Origin: Xanthobacteraceae bacterium
GTDB lineage: Bacteria > Pseudomonadota > Alphaproteobacteria > Rhizobiales > Xanthobacteraceae
DNA: 7,696 nt
NCBI GenBank assembly: GCA_030648135.1
Contig: JAUSIF010000328.1
Location: forward strand, 1-7,696
Reading direction: 5' to 3'
Shown here: one piece after another, positions 1 through 4,910 of the stretch
Layout: every line of letters begins with the position of its first letter
How positions within the stretch are numbered: the stretch's first letter is position 1
The notes under the pieces: generated by a model
What the model was told of the DNA's origin: nothing
The model's input: only the letters and a program-made list of their open reading frames with translations
The model's database searches: none
Translations under genes and position numbers: made by a program

Positions 1-106
1 GTACCGCAGACAAGCTTGCGTAGTCTGCGCAAGCAAGAGCGGGCGCGCGCGCCGCCATGCGGCGCTCCGAGCTCGGCGATTTACGGTCCCGGGCCGCGCT
101 TTTCGC

Positions 107-126
107 GAGGCTTCAACCGAAGCCTC
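107..126. repeat. Perfect 8-bp hairpin with 4-nt loop
   Basis: GAGGCTTC (107-114) and GAAGCCTC (119-126) are exact reverse complements around the loop AACC. This is the strongest compact stem in the gene-free region. No T run follows on either strand, so it does not look like an intrinsic terminator. Confidence 0.7.
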
Positions 127-241
127 TCCGTCAGCGAGCTCCTCGCGGGCGGTCCTAGTGCCGCCGGGCGGTGCCCCGGATGCCCCGGTGCCGCGGTGGC
201 TAACCACGACAGCGGGCGCCGATCCCGATCCCACATGGTTT

Positions 242-255
242 CGCGTGGCCACGCG
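242..255. repeat. 14-nt perfect palindrome CGCGTGGCCACGCG
   Basis: The 14 bases equal their own reverse complement. As DNA this could be a dimeric regulator site; as RNA it would form a 5-bp stem with a GGCC loop. A CCCCC run follows it. No adjacent gene start explains it, so its role is open. Confidence 0.6.
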
Positions 256-414
256 CCCCCTCGCTGGATCAGGACGGCATCAGCTTAAGTGCTGTGCGGA
301 GGATGAGCATAAGTTTTTCGCGGAATTTTTATAAGGCCCTGCGGCAATACGTTTTTTGGCCAAGCGGTATGTTGATAGACAAGATTTTGCCGCGATTGGC
401 GGTGTGCCGAATGC

Positions 415-648
415 TTATTTGCTGGCCGGCGCGCCTGCGGGAGCGGTCATCTTTTTTTTCGGCTTGGCCGGCGCGTCCTCTTTCGCCATGCACTTGGTCA
501 GAAAGGTTTTGCGCGCGCCGCCGGTGAGCTTCTGATCGTCGGCGCCGAAGTTGCAGATGTCCTGCTTCTCCTTCGCGGTCAGCGCGGACGCGGGCGTGTT
601 CAGGAACAGAGCTGCGAATAGGCCGGCCACGAAGGCAACGCGAGGCAT
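415..648 (-). CDS. Small secreted PsiF-repeat-like protein
   Basis: This is a predicted periplasmic protein of 77 residues. Residues 1-22 look like a Sec signal peptide: a short basic start, a hydrophobic stretch from about 4 to 16, and a cleavage site after PASA. The mature part contains one segment of about 30 residues (29-57) with paired cysteines C32 and C53 and the pattern CN...GGARKTFLTKCM, which resembles the PsiF repeat (PF07769 type). The tail (58-77) is rich in Lys, Pro and Ala. PsiF is named for phosphate-starvation induction in E. coli, but its molecular role is unknown, and no phosphate gene is visible here. I chose the ATG at 648 because the AGGAG at 661-657 lies 8 nt upstream of it. 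The in-frame ATG at 654 and GTG at 657 sit too close to that site. The gene appears to be transcribed alone, 163 bp downstream of the DUF411 gene. The coding strand has a run of eight A in the Lys codons (459-452). Confidence 0.75.
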   Translation of the reverse strand: MPRVAFVAGLFAALFLNTPASALTAKEKQDICNFGADDQKLTGGARKTFLTKCMAKEDAPAKPKKKMTAPAGAPASK

Positions 649-811
649 TGTCATCACTCCTGCCGAGGTTTGAAAGCCGTCGATGGGAACCTAACACGGG
701 TCATCGGCGCCGTCATCGCTGGTTTTAGGCGGATAATGGGTCGATTTGAATTTTGGAAGTTATTGTCGAGCCAGACGTGTGAGCGAGACAAGATGTAACA
801 ATTGATCTGCT
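649..811 (-). other. Intergenic region upstream of the PsiF-like gene
   Basis: This 163-bp gap lies between the end of the DUF411 gene and the PsiF-like start. It is more AT-rich than the genes, as expected for a promoter region, but I could not find a convincing -35/-10 pair with normal spacing. No coding potential is visible. Confidence 0.4.
657..661 (-). promoter_or_regulatory. Ribosome binding site AGGAG that decides the PsiF-like start
   Basis: On the minus strand AGGAG occupies 661-657. It leaves 8 nt to the ATG at 648 but only 2 nt to the ATG at 654, so initiation at 648 is favoured over the two upstream in-frame starts. Confidence 0.6.
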
Positions 812-828
812 TTATTCGGTCGAATAAA
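811..828. repeat. Inverted repeat across the stop codon of the DUF411 gene
   Basis: TTTATTCG (811-818) and CGAATAAA (821-828) are exact reverse complements separated by 2 nt. The repeat covers the last codons and TAA stop of the minus-strand gene. In RNA it could form a stem of about 7 bp with a 4-nt loop. No U run follows in the direction of transcription, so a classical terminator is unlikely. It may protect the 3' end, or it may be chance. Confidence 0.45.
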
Positions 829-1264
829 CGCGCTTCTCGCCCTCGCTGATCTCGTAGATTACGAACGGGCCTTCCTTCGTCCCAGTCATGCCCGGCGAGC
901 CTAGCGGCATGCCGGGCAGCGAGATACCCTTGATCGCGGGCCGCTCGCGCAGGAGCTTGCGGATCGGAGTGATCGGAACGTGCCCCTCGATCACGTAGCC
1001 GTCGAGCAGGATGGTGTGACAGCCTTCGAATTCCGCCGGCACGCCGTTCGCCTTCTTGACCGCCGTCAGATCGGGCGTCTCGATGATCTTCACCTGAATG
1101 CCGTTCCGTCTCAGATAGGCGGCATGGCCCTCGCAGCAGGTGCAGTCGGGCGATTTGTAGAGCGTCGCCTGTTTCGGCGGCTCCTGCGCGCGGGCCGGAA
1201 CAACGAGCGCGAGGGTCAACAGAGCGAAGCCAAGGAGACGCATGTTCGTTTTTTCTTTCAGCAT
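812..1264 (-). CDS. Secreted DUF411 metal-binding-type protein
   Basis: This is a periplasmic protein of the DUF411 family, often annotated as 'metal-binding' or CopG-like and found in copper and other metal-resistance settings; its exact biochemical role is not settled. Residues 1-26 form a signal peptide with a hydrophobic core from about 9 to 21 and an ARA cleavage site. The mature domain shows the family landmarks: CTCC at 41-44 (a CxCC thiol motif after a thioredoxin-like first strand), GCHT at 81-84, VIEGHVP at 91-97, and a Gly/Met-rich GISLPGMPLGSPGM at 113-126. Cys, His and Met at these places are plausible soft-metal ligands. The length is usual for the family. The start at 1264 overlaps the cytochrome stop as ATGCTGA, suggesting translational coupling. 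A second in-frame ATG at 1243 would still give a full signal peptide, and neither has a strong ribosome binding site. It is likely co-transcribed with the cytochrome gene and works in the same compartment. Confidence 0.88.
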   Translation of the reverse strand: MLKEKTNMRLLGFALLTLALVVPARAQEPPKQATLYKSPDCTCCEGHAAYLRRNGIQVKIIETPDLTAVKKANGVPAEFEGCHTILLDGYVIEGHVPITPIRKLLRERPAIKGISLPGMPLGSPGMTGTKEGPFVIYEISEGEKRVYSTE

Positions 1265-1947
1265 TCGCGGACGACGAACTGCGTTATTTCCTCGGGCGCG
1301 GAAAATACCACCGCTGCCCGGTCGCCCATCATGCCCGCACCGAGAATCGCCGGCGCGCCTTTCACCGGGCCTTCATCGCCGGAATCTGTCTTGAAGCGCA
1401 GATTTCGCTCCCAATAGGCGTGCGTTTTCCCGTCGGCGGTGGTCACGCGATAGGTGTCGCGACAATAGCTGATCTTGCGGACCTGATCCTCGGGGTCGAG
1501 CTTCTTCAAGTTCGGCGCGGCGCGGCTCATCATCCCGCCCATGCCGCCTTGCGTCTGCGCCATTTTCGCGTTTCCAGGCTTGGTCGCTTCCTTCATAAAC
1601 GCGAGCAAATCGGCGCGCGCCCGCGCATCGGGAATTCCGCGAAACGTCATTTCATTATCGGGAATGAATTTGTCCGGGTTAGCGAGCCAGGCGTCGAGGC
1701 TGTTGTTGTCCCAAATAATTCCGGAAGATTTCAAGGCTTCCGAATAACGCGTAAAGCTCTTGAGTCCGCCCGCCGGACGGTCCCACAGATCAGCGAGACT
1801 CGGTCCGGTCATATTTTTGTTCGGCTCCAGGGAGTGACAAGCCACGCAAGCGTTGTAGACTCGCTGGCCTCGAGTGGAGTCGCCCTCCTCGGCGGCGAAG
1901 GAGCCTGTGCTCATAAACATCAGGGCAAGCGCAAGAAACATTCTCAT
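1258..1947 (-). CDS. Secreted mono-haem c-type cytochrome with uncharacterised C-terminal domain
   Basis: This is a periplasmic electron carrier of 229 residues. Residues 1-18/19 are a signal peptide (MRMF start, hydrophobic core, cut near SFA/A). The cytochrome c domain spans about 24-122. CVACH at 34-38 supplies the two thioether cysteines and the proximal His ligand, and M100 in NEMTFRG is the likely distal Met ligand, as in class I cytochromes c. A Met/Gly-rich linker follows (about 124-142, with M129, M136, M139 and M140). The C-terminal domain of about 85 residues (145-229) is one I cannot name; it has a Cys near each end (C162, C229), which could form a disulfide in the periplasm. The start at 1947 is supported by GGGAG at 1958-1954 with a 6-nt spacer. 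The frame stays open upstream to 2082, but that extension would bury the signal peptide. The stop overlaps the start of the DUF411 gene, so the two probably share one mRNA. Confidence 0.88.
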   Translation of the reverse strand: MRMFLALALMFMSTGSFAAEEGDSTRGQRVYNACVACHSLEPNKNMTGPSLADLWDRPAGGLKSFTRYSEALKSSGIIWDNNSLDAWLANPDKFIPDNEMTFRGIPDARARADLLAFMKEATKPGNAKMAQTQGGMGGMMSRAAPNLKKLDPEDQVRKISYCRDTYRVTTADGKTHAYWERNLRFKTDSGDEGPVKGAPAILGAGMMGDRAAVVFSAPEEITQFVVREC

Positions 1948-1953
1948 GCTTTT

Positions 1954-1958
1954 CTCCC
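1954..1958 (-). promoter_or_regulatory. Ribosome binding site GGGAG that decides the cytochrome start
   Basis: GGGAG on the minus strand lies 6 nt upstream of the ATG at 1947. It supports this start over the 45-codon longer open frame, and over the ATG at 1941, two codons downstream. Confidence 0.6.
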
Positions 1959-1980
1959 GTGCGAAAGAAATGACGCGGCA

Positions 1981-1986
1981 ATTATC
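1981..1986 (-). promoter_or_regulatory. Possible -10 element (GATAAT) for the cytochrome-DUF411 pair
   Basis: GATAAT on the minus strand lies about 34 nt upstream of the cytochrome ATG, a sensible place for a -10 box with a short leader. No good -35 hexamer is visible 16-18 nt further upstream, so the site is weak or depends on an activator. The surrounding gap 1948-2100 is otherwise non-coding. Confidence 0.25.
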
Positions 1987-2100
1987 GAAAAGTTTGAGCT
2001 TCCCGAACCAGGAAAGAAAGTTACATTTTCGTAAGTCTGAGACGGTGTAAGTGCGTGATTGCCCACTCCAACGCAGCGCCATCGCTGCATTTCGTCATCG

Positions 2101-2433
2101 CTAGCGGGCAGGGGGCCGTTTGGGAGCGGGCGGCGGTGCGGACGGCGCCGGAATGACCGTCGGCCCCGGCGCCGGTGCCGCCGCGTCGGCGCAAACGAAC
2201 ACCACGTCGCCGGCGGCCTGTTCCTGGGTGAAGGTGATCCTCGCCGTGCGGCGGTACGTTGCGCAAAACGCGTTCGCCGTAGCCTGAACGTCGCCCTTCG
2301 CGAGCGAGGCCGGAATGTAGCCGCCGGTCGAGTTTCCGATGATTTCCTCCTTCGCTTTCCAGAGCGAGCCGCCGCAGGCGGAAAGTGCCGACGCTAATAA
2401 GACAAAAATCACCGGCCGGAATATCCCGGACAT
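2101..2433 (-). CDS. Small Pro/Ala-tailed lipoprotein of unknown function
   Basis: I do not recognise the family. The 110-residue product begins with a lipoprotein signal: a hydrophobic stretch at 8-17 and the lipobox LSAC with C20 as the predicted lipidated cysteine, so it should be membrane-anchored on the periplasmic side. The mature core (21-83) contains two cysteines (C57 and C81) that could form a disulfide. The tail (84-110) is dominated by Ala and Pro with a basic end; such tails are often flexible or cell-wall-associated. Its ATG lies 3 nt beyond the TAG of the ATPase gene, and the AAGGAC sequence just before that stop can serve as its ribosome binding site. This arrangement suggests translational coupling with the ATPase. 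The proline-rich tail is not typical of an overprinted shadow frame, and the lipobox supports a real gene. Confidence 0.78.
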   Translation of the reverse strand: MSGIFRPVIFVLLASALSACGGSLWKAKEEIIGNSTGGYIPASLAKGDVQATANAFCATYRRTARITFTQEQAAGDVVFVCADAAAPAPGPTVIPAPSAPPPAPKRPPAR

Positions 2434-2436
2434 GTT

Positions 2437-3330
2437 CTAGTCCTTCAGCAAGACCCCGAGCCTTCCCGCCAGATCCTGCACATATTGCCACGCCACCCGC
2501 CCCGAGCGGGCACCGCGCGTGGTCGCCCATTCCAGTGCCTCGCTCCGGAGCTTCCCGGCGTCGATCGGAATCTTGTAATGCGCCACATAGCCCTCGACCA
2601 TTTCCAGATATTCGTCCTGCGAGCAGCGGTGGAAGCCGAGCCAGAGCCCGAAGCGGTCCGAGAGCGACACCTTCTCCTCCACCGCCTCGCCGGGATTGAT
2701 GGCGGTCATGCGCTCGTTCTCCATCATCTCGCGCGCCATCAGGTGGCGGCGGTTGGAGGTGGCGTAGAGGATCACGTTGTCGGGCCGGCCCTCGATGCCG
2801 CCCTCCAGCACCGCCTTCAGCGACTTGTACGAGGTGTCCTGGTGCTCGAACGAAAGATCGTCGCAGAACACGATGAAGCGGTGCGGCGCGCCGCCGAGCT
2901 GTGCCATCAGCGCCGGCAGCGTCTCGATGTCCTCGCGGTGGATTTCGACGAGCTTCAAACGCTTGCCCTTGCGCGCGGGCTCCGCACTCACCGCCGCATG
3001 CACGGCCTTCACCAGCGACGACTTGCCCATGCCGCGCGCGCCCCAAAGCAGAGCATTGTTGGCCGGCAACCCCTTGGCGAAGCGCTCGGTGTTCTCCACC
3101 AGCGTGTCGCGCATGCGGTCGATGCCCTTCAACAGGCCCATCTCGACCCGATTGACGTGCGCGACCGGCTCCAGCCGCTTGGCGGCGGCGTGCCAGACGA
3201 ATGCGTCGGCGGCGGAGAAATCGGGCGCCACCTCGACCGGCGGCGCCAGCCGCTCCAGCGCCCCCGCCACGCGGTCGAAGGCATTGGCGAGCAGACCCAG
3301 TACGGTGTCGGCGGGCGAGGGCTTGTTCAT
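2437..3330 (-). CDS. DUF815 AAA-type ATPase
   Basis: This is a cytoplasmic P-loop ATPase of 297 residues belonging to the DUF815 family, which is widespread in proteobacteria and has no settled function. Visible motifs are Walker A GARGMGKSS (97-105), Walker B FIVFCDDLSF (152-161), a sensor-1-like Asn in LYATSNRRH (188-196), a probable arginine finger in SDRFGLW (224-230), and a sensor-2-like Arg in SGRVAWQY (276-283). The N-terminal 80 residues are helical and family-specific. The length is normal and no key residue is missing. AGGAAG at 3342-3337 lies 6 nt before the ATG and supports the start. The small lipoprotein gene follows after 3 nt. Many genomes of this order carry the gene near yajC, which fits its position here, but nothing in the sequence ties it directly to secretion. 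Database names for this family are generally just 'ATP-binding protein'. Confidence 0.92.
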   Translation of the reverse strand: MNKPSPADTVLGLLANAFDRVAGALERLAPPVEVAPDFSAADAFVWHAAAKRLEPVAHVNRVEMGLLKGIDRMRDTLVENTERFAKGLPANNALLWGARGMGKSSLVKAVHAAVSAEPARKGKRLKLVEIHREDIETLPALMAQLGGAPHRFIVFCDDLSFEHQDTSYKSLKAVLEGGIEGRPDNVILYATSNRRHLMAREMMENERMTAINPGEAVEEKVSLSDRFGLWLGFHRCSQDEYLEMVEGYVAHYKIPIDAGKLRSEALEWATTRGARSGRVAWQYVQDLAGRLGVLLKD

Positions 3331-3361
3331 CGGTCTCTTCCTGCTGGCGGCATAGCGGGAC

Positions 3362-3386
3362 GCCGGGCGGCCCGCAAGCGCCCGGC
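3362..3386. repeat. GC-rich 8-bp hairpin between the TPR lipoprotein and ATPase genes
   Basis: GCCGGGCG (3362-3369) and CGCCCGGC (3379-3386) pair perfectly around a 9-nt loop. The stem lies in the 95-bp gap downstream of the TPR lipoprotein gene and upstream of the ATPase gene. No T run follows, so it is not a canonical intrinsic terminator. It could pause transcription or mark the mRNA boundary between the two genes. Confidence 0.45.
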
Positions 3387-3425
3387 TGATTCACCTCGTC
3401 TACGCCCGATCATTCGGCGCCCAGT

Positions 3426-4298
3426 CTATCTTATGGATTTTTCGGCGCGCTCCCAGGCGGCGATCTTGGCGCGCGCGCGGCCGGCCCCCGACGCGGTCGC
3501 GGCCAGCGCCAGATATTTCTTCATGTGGTCGATGGCGTCGTCGTAATAATGGATCTCGCCGAGCACCAGCGCGGCGTTGAAATGCCCCTCCGGCCACCAC
3601 GGCGCGATCTTCAAGGCTTCGAGATAGGCATCCGCCGCGTCGGCGTAGCGGCGCTCGCGCACGGCGTTTTCCGCCGCGGCTTTATATTGTCCGACCTCTT
3701 CCGCAAGCGCCGGCTTGGCGCGGGCCGTCTTGTAATTTGCCGCCACCGCCGCGAATTGCCGCTCTTCCTGCTCGGCATAGGCTTTCCGCTGCGCCGGCGT
3801 GGTCTGCCGCCAGCGCACCAGCGCATTGGAAAATTCCTTGGCGCGTTCCAGCGTCGCTATGCTGACGATAATGTCGCAAGGCTTCTTCGCGCTCGAAGTG
3901 GTGACCCGATAATAGCTCTCGCCCGTGCGCGGCGCCCAATCGGCGACGTTGGCTTGCGGATCCACGCTCGGCTGGAAGGCTTCGTACGGGCAGCCGCGGA
4001 ATCTACTCCTGGCGCCCGTCGCCGGAATGATGAGCACCTCGATCCGGTCGGGCGTGAACTGCAGCGCGGCCTGCGGGTGTTCGCGGGAGCCGTCGCTGCC
4101 GTGCCAGCGATACTCCCGCTGAATGATCGCCTTGGCTTCGCCGAGCGACATCTTGGCCGTGACTTGCGCGTCCGTCAGCGGCCCGGAATCGAAGTCGGTG
4201 ACGCATCCGGCCAGCCACAGGCTTGCCGCGAGCGCCGCCGCCGTCCGCGGGCCGCAGGCCACGGCTTTTGCGTAGCGATGACGCAATGCGTTCCCCAT
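3426..4298 (-). CDS. TPR-repeat lipoprotein of unknown function
   Basis: This is a predicted membrane-anchored periplasmic protein of 290 residues. The N-terminus is basic and then hydrophobic (about 18-30), ending in the lipobox LAGC with C32 as the lipidation site. The middle (about 45-160) is a domain I cannot name; it has two cysteines (C103 and C141) that could pair. Residues about 165-200 look like a charged helix. Two TPR-like helical hairpins follow (about 204-237 and 238-271), including RRYADAADAYLEALKIAP and GHFNAALVLGEIHYYDDAI. TPRs usually bind proteins or peptides. I placed the start at the ATG at 4298 because it gives a proper lipoprotein signal; the frame stays open to 4523 but would overlap yajC and lose the signal. 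No strong ribosome binding site is visible. The gene is transcribed divergently from yajC-secDF. A role in envelope assembly or transport is possible but is inference only. Confidence 0.85.
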   Translation of the reverse strand: MGNALRHRYAKAVACGPRTAAALAASLWLAGCVTDFDSGPLTDAQVTAKMSLGEAKAIIQREYRWHGSDGSREHPQAALQFTPDRIEVLIIPATGARSRFRGCPYEAFQPSVDPQANVADWAPRTGESYYRVTTSSAKKPCDIIVSIATLERAKEFSNALVRWRQTTPAQRKAYAEQEERQFAAVAANYKTARAKPALAEEVGQYKAAAENAVRERRYADAADAYLEALKIAPWWPEGHFNAALVLGEIHYYDDAIDHMKKYLALAATASGAGRARAKIAAWERAEKSIR

Positions 4299-4504
4299 TA
4301 CCGTGCCCGATTTTGCGGCCGGCGGGCTTGCTTCCGCAAGCGCGGATATACGCCGAGCCAAGGCCAGGTGCGCCGCCGCCGGGGAACTCTCCGGCGCGAA
4401 CCCGGCCCGTGCCGGCGCGGCGTTTGCAATCCGGCGATGCGCCGTTATAGTCCCGGCCGCTTTCGCAAAATTCGCGTTTCCCGGCAACAGAGGACGAGGA
4501 CCGG
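4299..4504. other. Divergent intergenic region between the TPR lipoprotein gene and yajC
   Basis: This 206-bp stretch must carry the start signals for both directions. The plus-strand promoter candidate is described separately. I found no convincing -35/-10 pair for the minus-strand gene. Reading frames that cross the region are open only because of the high GC content. Confidence 0.5.
4424..4451 (+). promoter_or_regulatory. Candidate sigma-70 promoter of the yajC-secDF operon
   Basis: TTGCAA (4424-4429) and TATAGT (4446-4451) resemble the -35 and -10 hexamers and are separated by 16 nt. A start site near 4458 would give a leader of about 46 nt before yajC. In a region this GC-rich such a pair stands out, and it lies just upstream of the first gene of the operon. 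No operator is apparent. Confidence 0.5.
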
Positions 4505-4855
4505 ATGCTGATTTCTCCCGCATTTGCGCAAGGTTTATTTGGCGGCGGCGGTGGCGGCAGCAGCGACATGCTGCTCTCGCTGATGCCGTTCATCCTCATC
4601 TTCGTCATCATGTATTTCCTGATCCTGCGCCCGCAGCAGAAGCGGGTGAAGGAGCATCGGGAGATGGTCACCGCACTCCGGCGCGGCGATACCGTCGTCA
4701 CCTCCGGCGGCCTGGTCGGCAAGATCACCAAGGTGGTCGACGACAACGAGATCGAGCTGCAACTCGCCGAAGGCGTGCGCGTGCGGCAGATGCGCCAGAT
4801 GGTCACCGACGTCCGCGCCAAGGGAGAACCGGTGAAGGACGAGGGCCGATCCTGA
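4505..4855 (+). CDS. yajC: Sec translocon accessory protein YajC
   Basis: YajC is a small inner-membrane protein that associates with SecD and SecF and with the SecYEG translocon. The 116-residue product has a short N-terminal segment with a glycine run (13-18), one membrane segment (about 22-41) ending in the family signature FLILRPQQKR (38-47), and a cytoplasmic domain with GDTVVTSGGLVGKI (61-74), all as expected. The early AFAQG sequence near the N-terminus is common in YajC from alphaproteobacteria. GAGG at 4496-4499 lies 5 nt before the ATG at 4505 and fixes the start. The length is usual. It is the first gene of a yajC-secD-secF operon, with 55 nt before secD. YajC is dispensable in E. 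coli, and its exact contribution to translocation is not clear. Confidence 0.96.
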   Translation: MLISPAFAQGLFGGGGGGSSDMLLSLMPFILIFVIMYFLILRPQQKRVKEHREMVTALRRGDTVVTSGGLVGKITKVVDDNEIELQLAEGVRVRQMRQMVTDVRAKGEPVKDEGRS

Positions 4856-4910
4856 AGGCGGTTTTCGCCGCGGCGGACGCGACCGGTTCGCGCGCGCGAG
4901 GGGACTCCTG

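Larger units (their letters stand above)
1..414. other. Gene-free region with dense inverted repeats; function unknown
   Basis: I can support no protein gene here. Positions 1-297 are very GC-rich and hold many short perfect inverted repeats. These include 14-20 with 28-34, 6-11 with 23-28, 49-55 with 59-65 (3-nt loop), 107-114 with 119-126 (8 bp, loop AACC), 134-138 with 142-146, a 14-nt perfect palindrome at 242-255, and 277-284 with 291-297 (7 bp with one bulged T). Positions 300-414 are noticeably richer in A and T, with T runs near 315, 330 and 353. I looked for the hallmarks of tmRNA, RNase P RNA, SRP RNA and tRNA and found none. A plus-strand reading frame is open from the left edge to 288, but its product is an Arg/Pro/Ser/Gly-rich string without recognisable domains, and I do not call it. 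Part of this could be a structured RNA or the 3' flank of a gene beyond the window. Confidence 0.5.

Noticed and set aside
1..288. Plus-strand frame open from the left edge to 288 (Arg/Pro/Ser/Gly-rich product)
   Set aside because: No recognisable domain, no ribosome binding site for the internal start, low-complexity composition, and overlap with many inverted repeats. It is most likely an open frame caused by GC content. A gene end entering from the left cannot be fully excluded.
452..459. T8 run on the plus strand as part of an intrinsic terminator
   Set aside because: It lies inside the minus-strand PsiF-like coding sequence, encodes Lys codons, and has no stable GC hairpin directly upstream on the plus strand.
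294..527. Plus-strand frame opposite the PsiF-like gene
   Set aside because: Antisense to a better-supported gene, with an implausible Arg- and Trp-rich product and no family match.
1258..2082. Cytochrome gene extended to 2082
   Set aside because: The extra 45 residues would precede a normal signal peptide, and a good ribosome binding site (GGGAG, 6-nt spacer) supports the start at 1947.
2021..3394. Long minus-strand frame of 457 codons over the ATPase region
   Set aside because: Arg/Gly/Ala-rich shadow of the DUF815 gene in another frame; the 297-residue frame has all ATPase motifs.
2485..3546. Plus-strand frame antisense to the ATPase gene
   Set aside because: Composition rich in His, Arg and Ala as in antisense shadows; no domain.
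3426..4523. TPR lipoprotein extended to 4523
   Set aside because: It would overlap the yajC start and promoter and place a long low-complexity leader before the lipoprotein signal. The ATG at 4298 gives a proper lipobox at residues 29-32.
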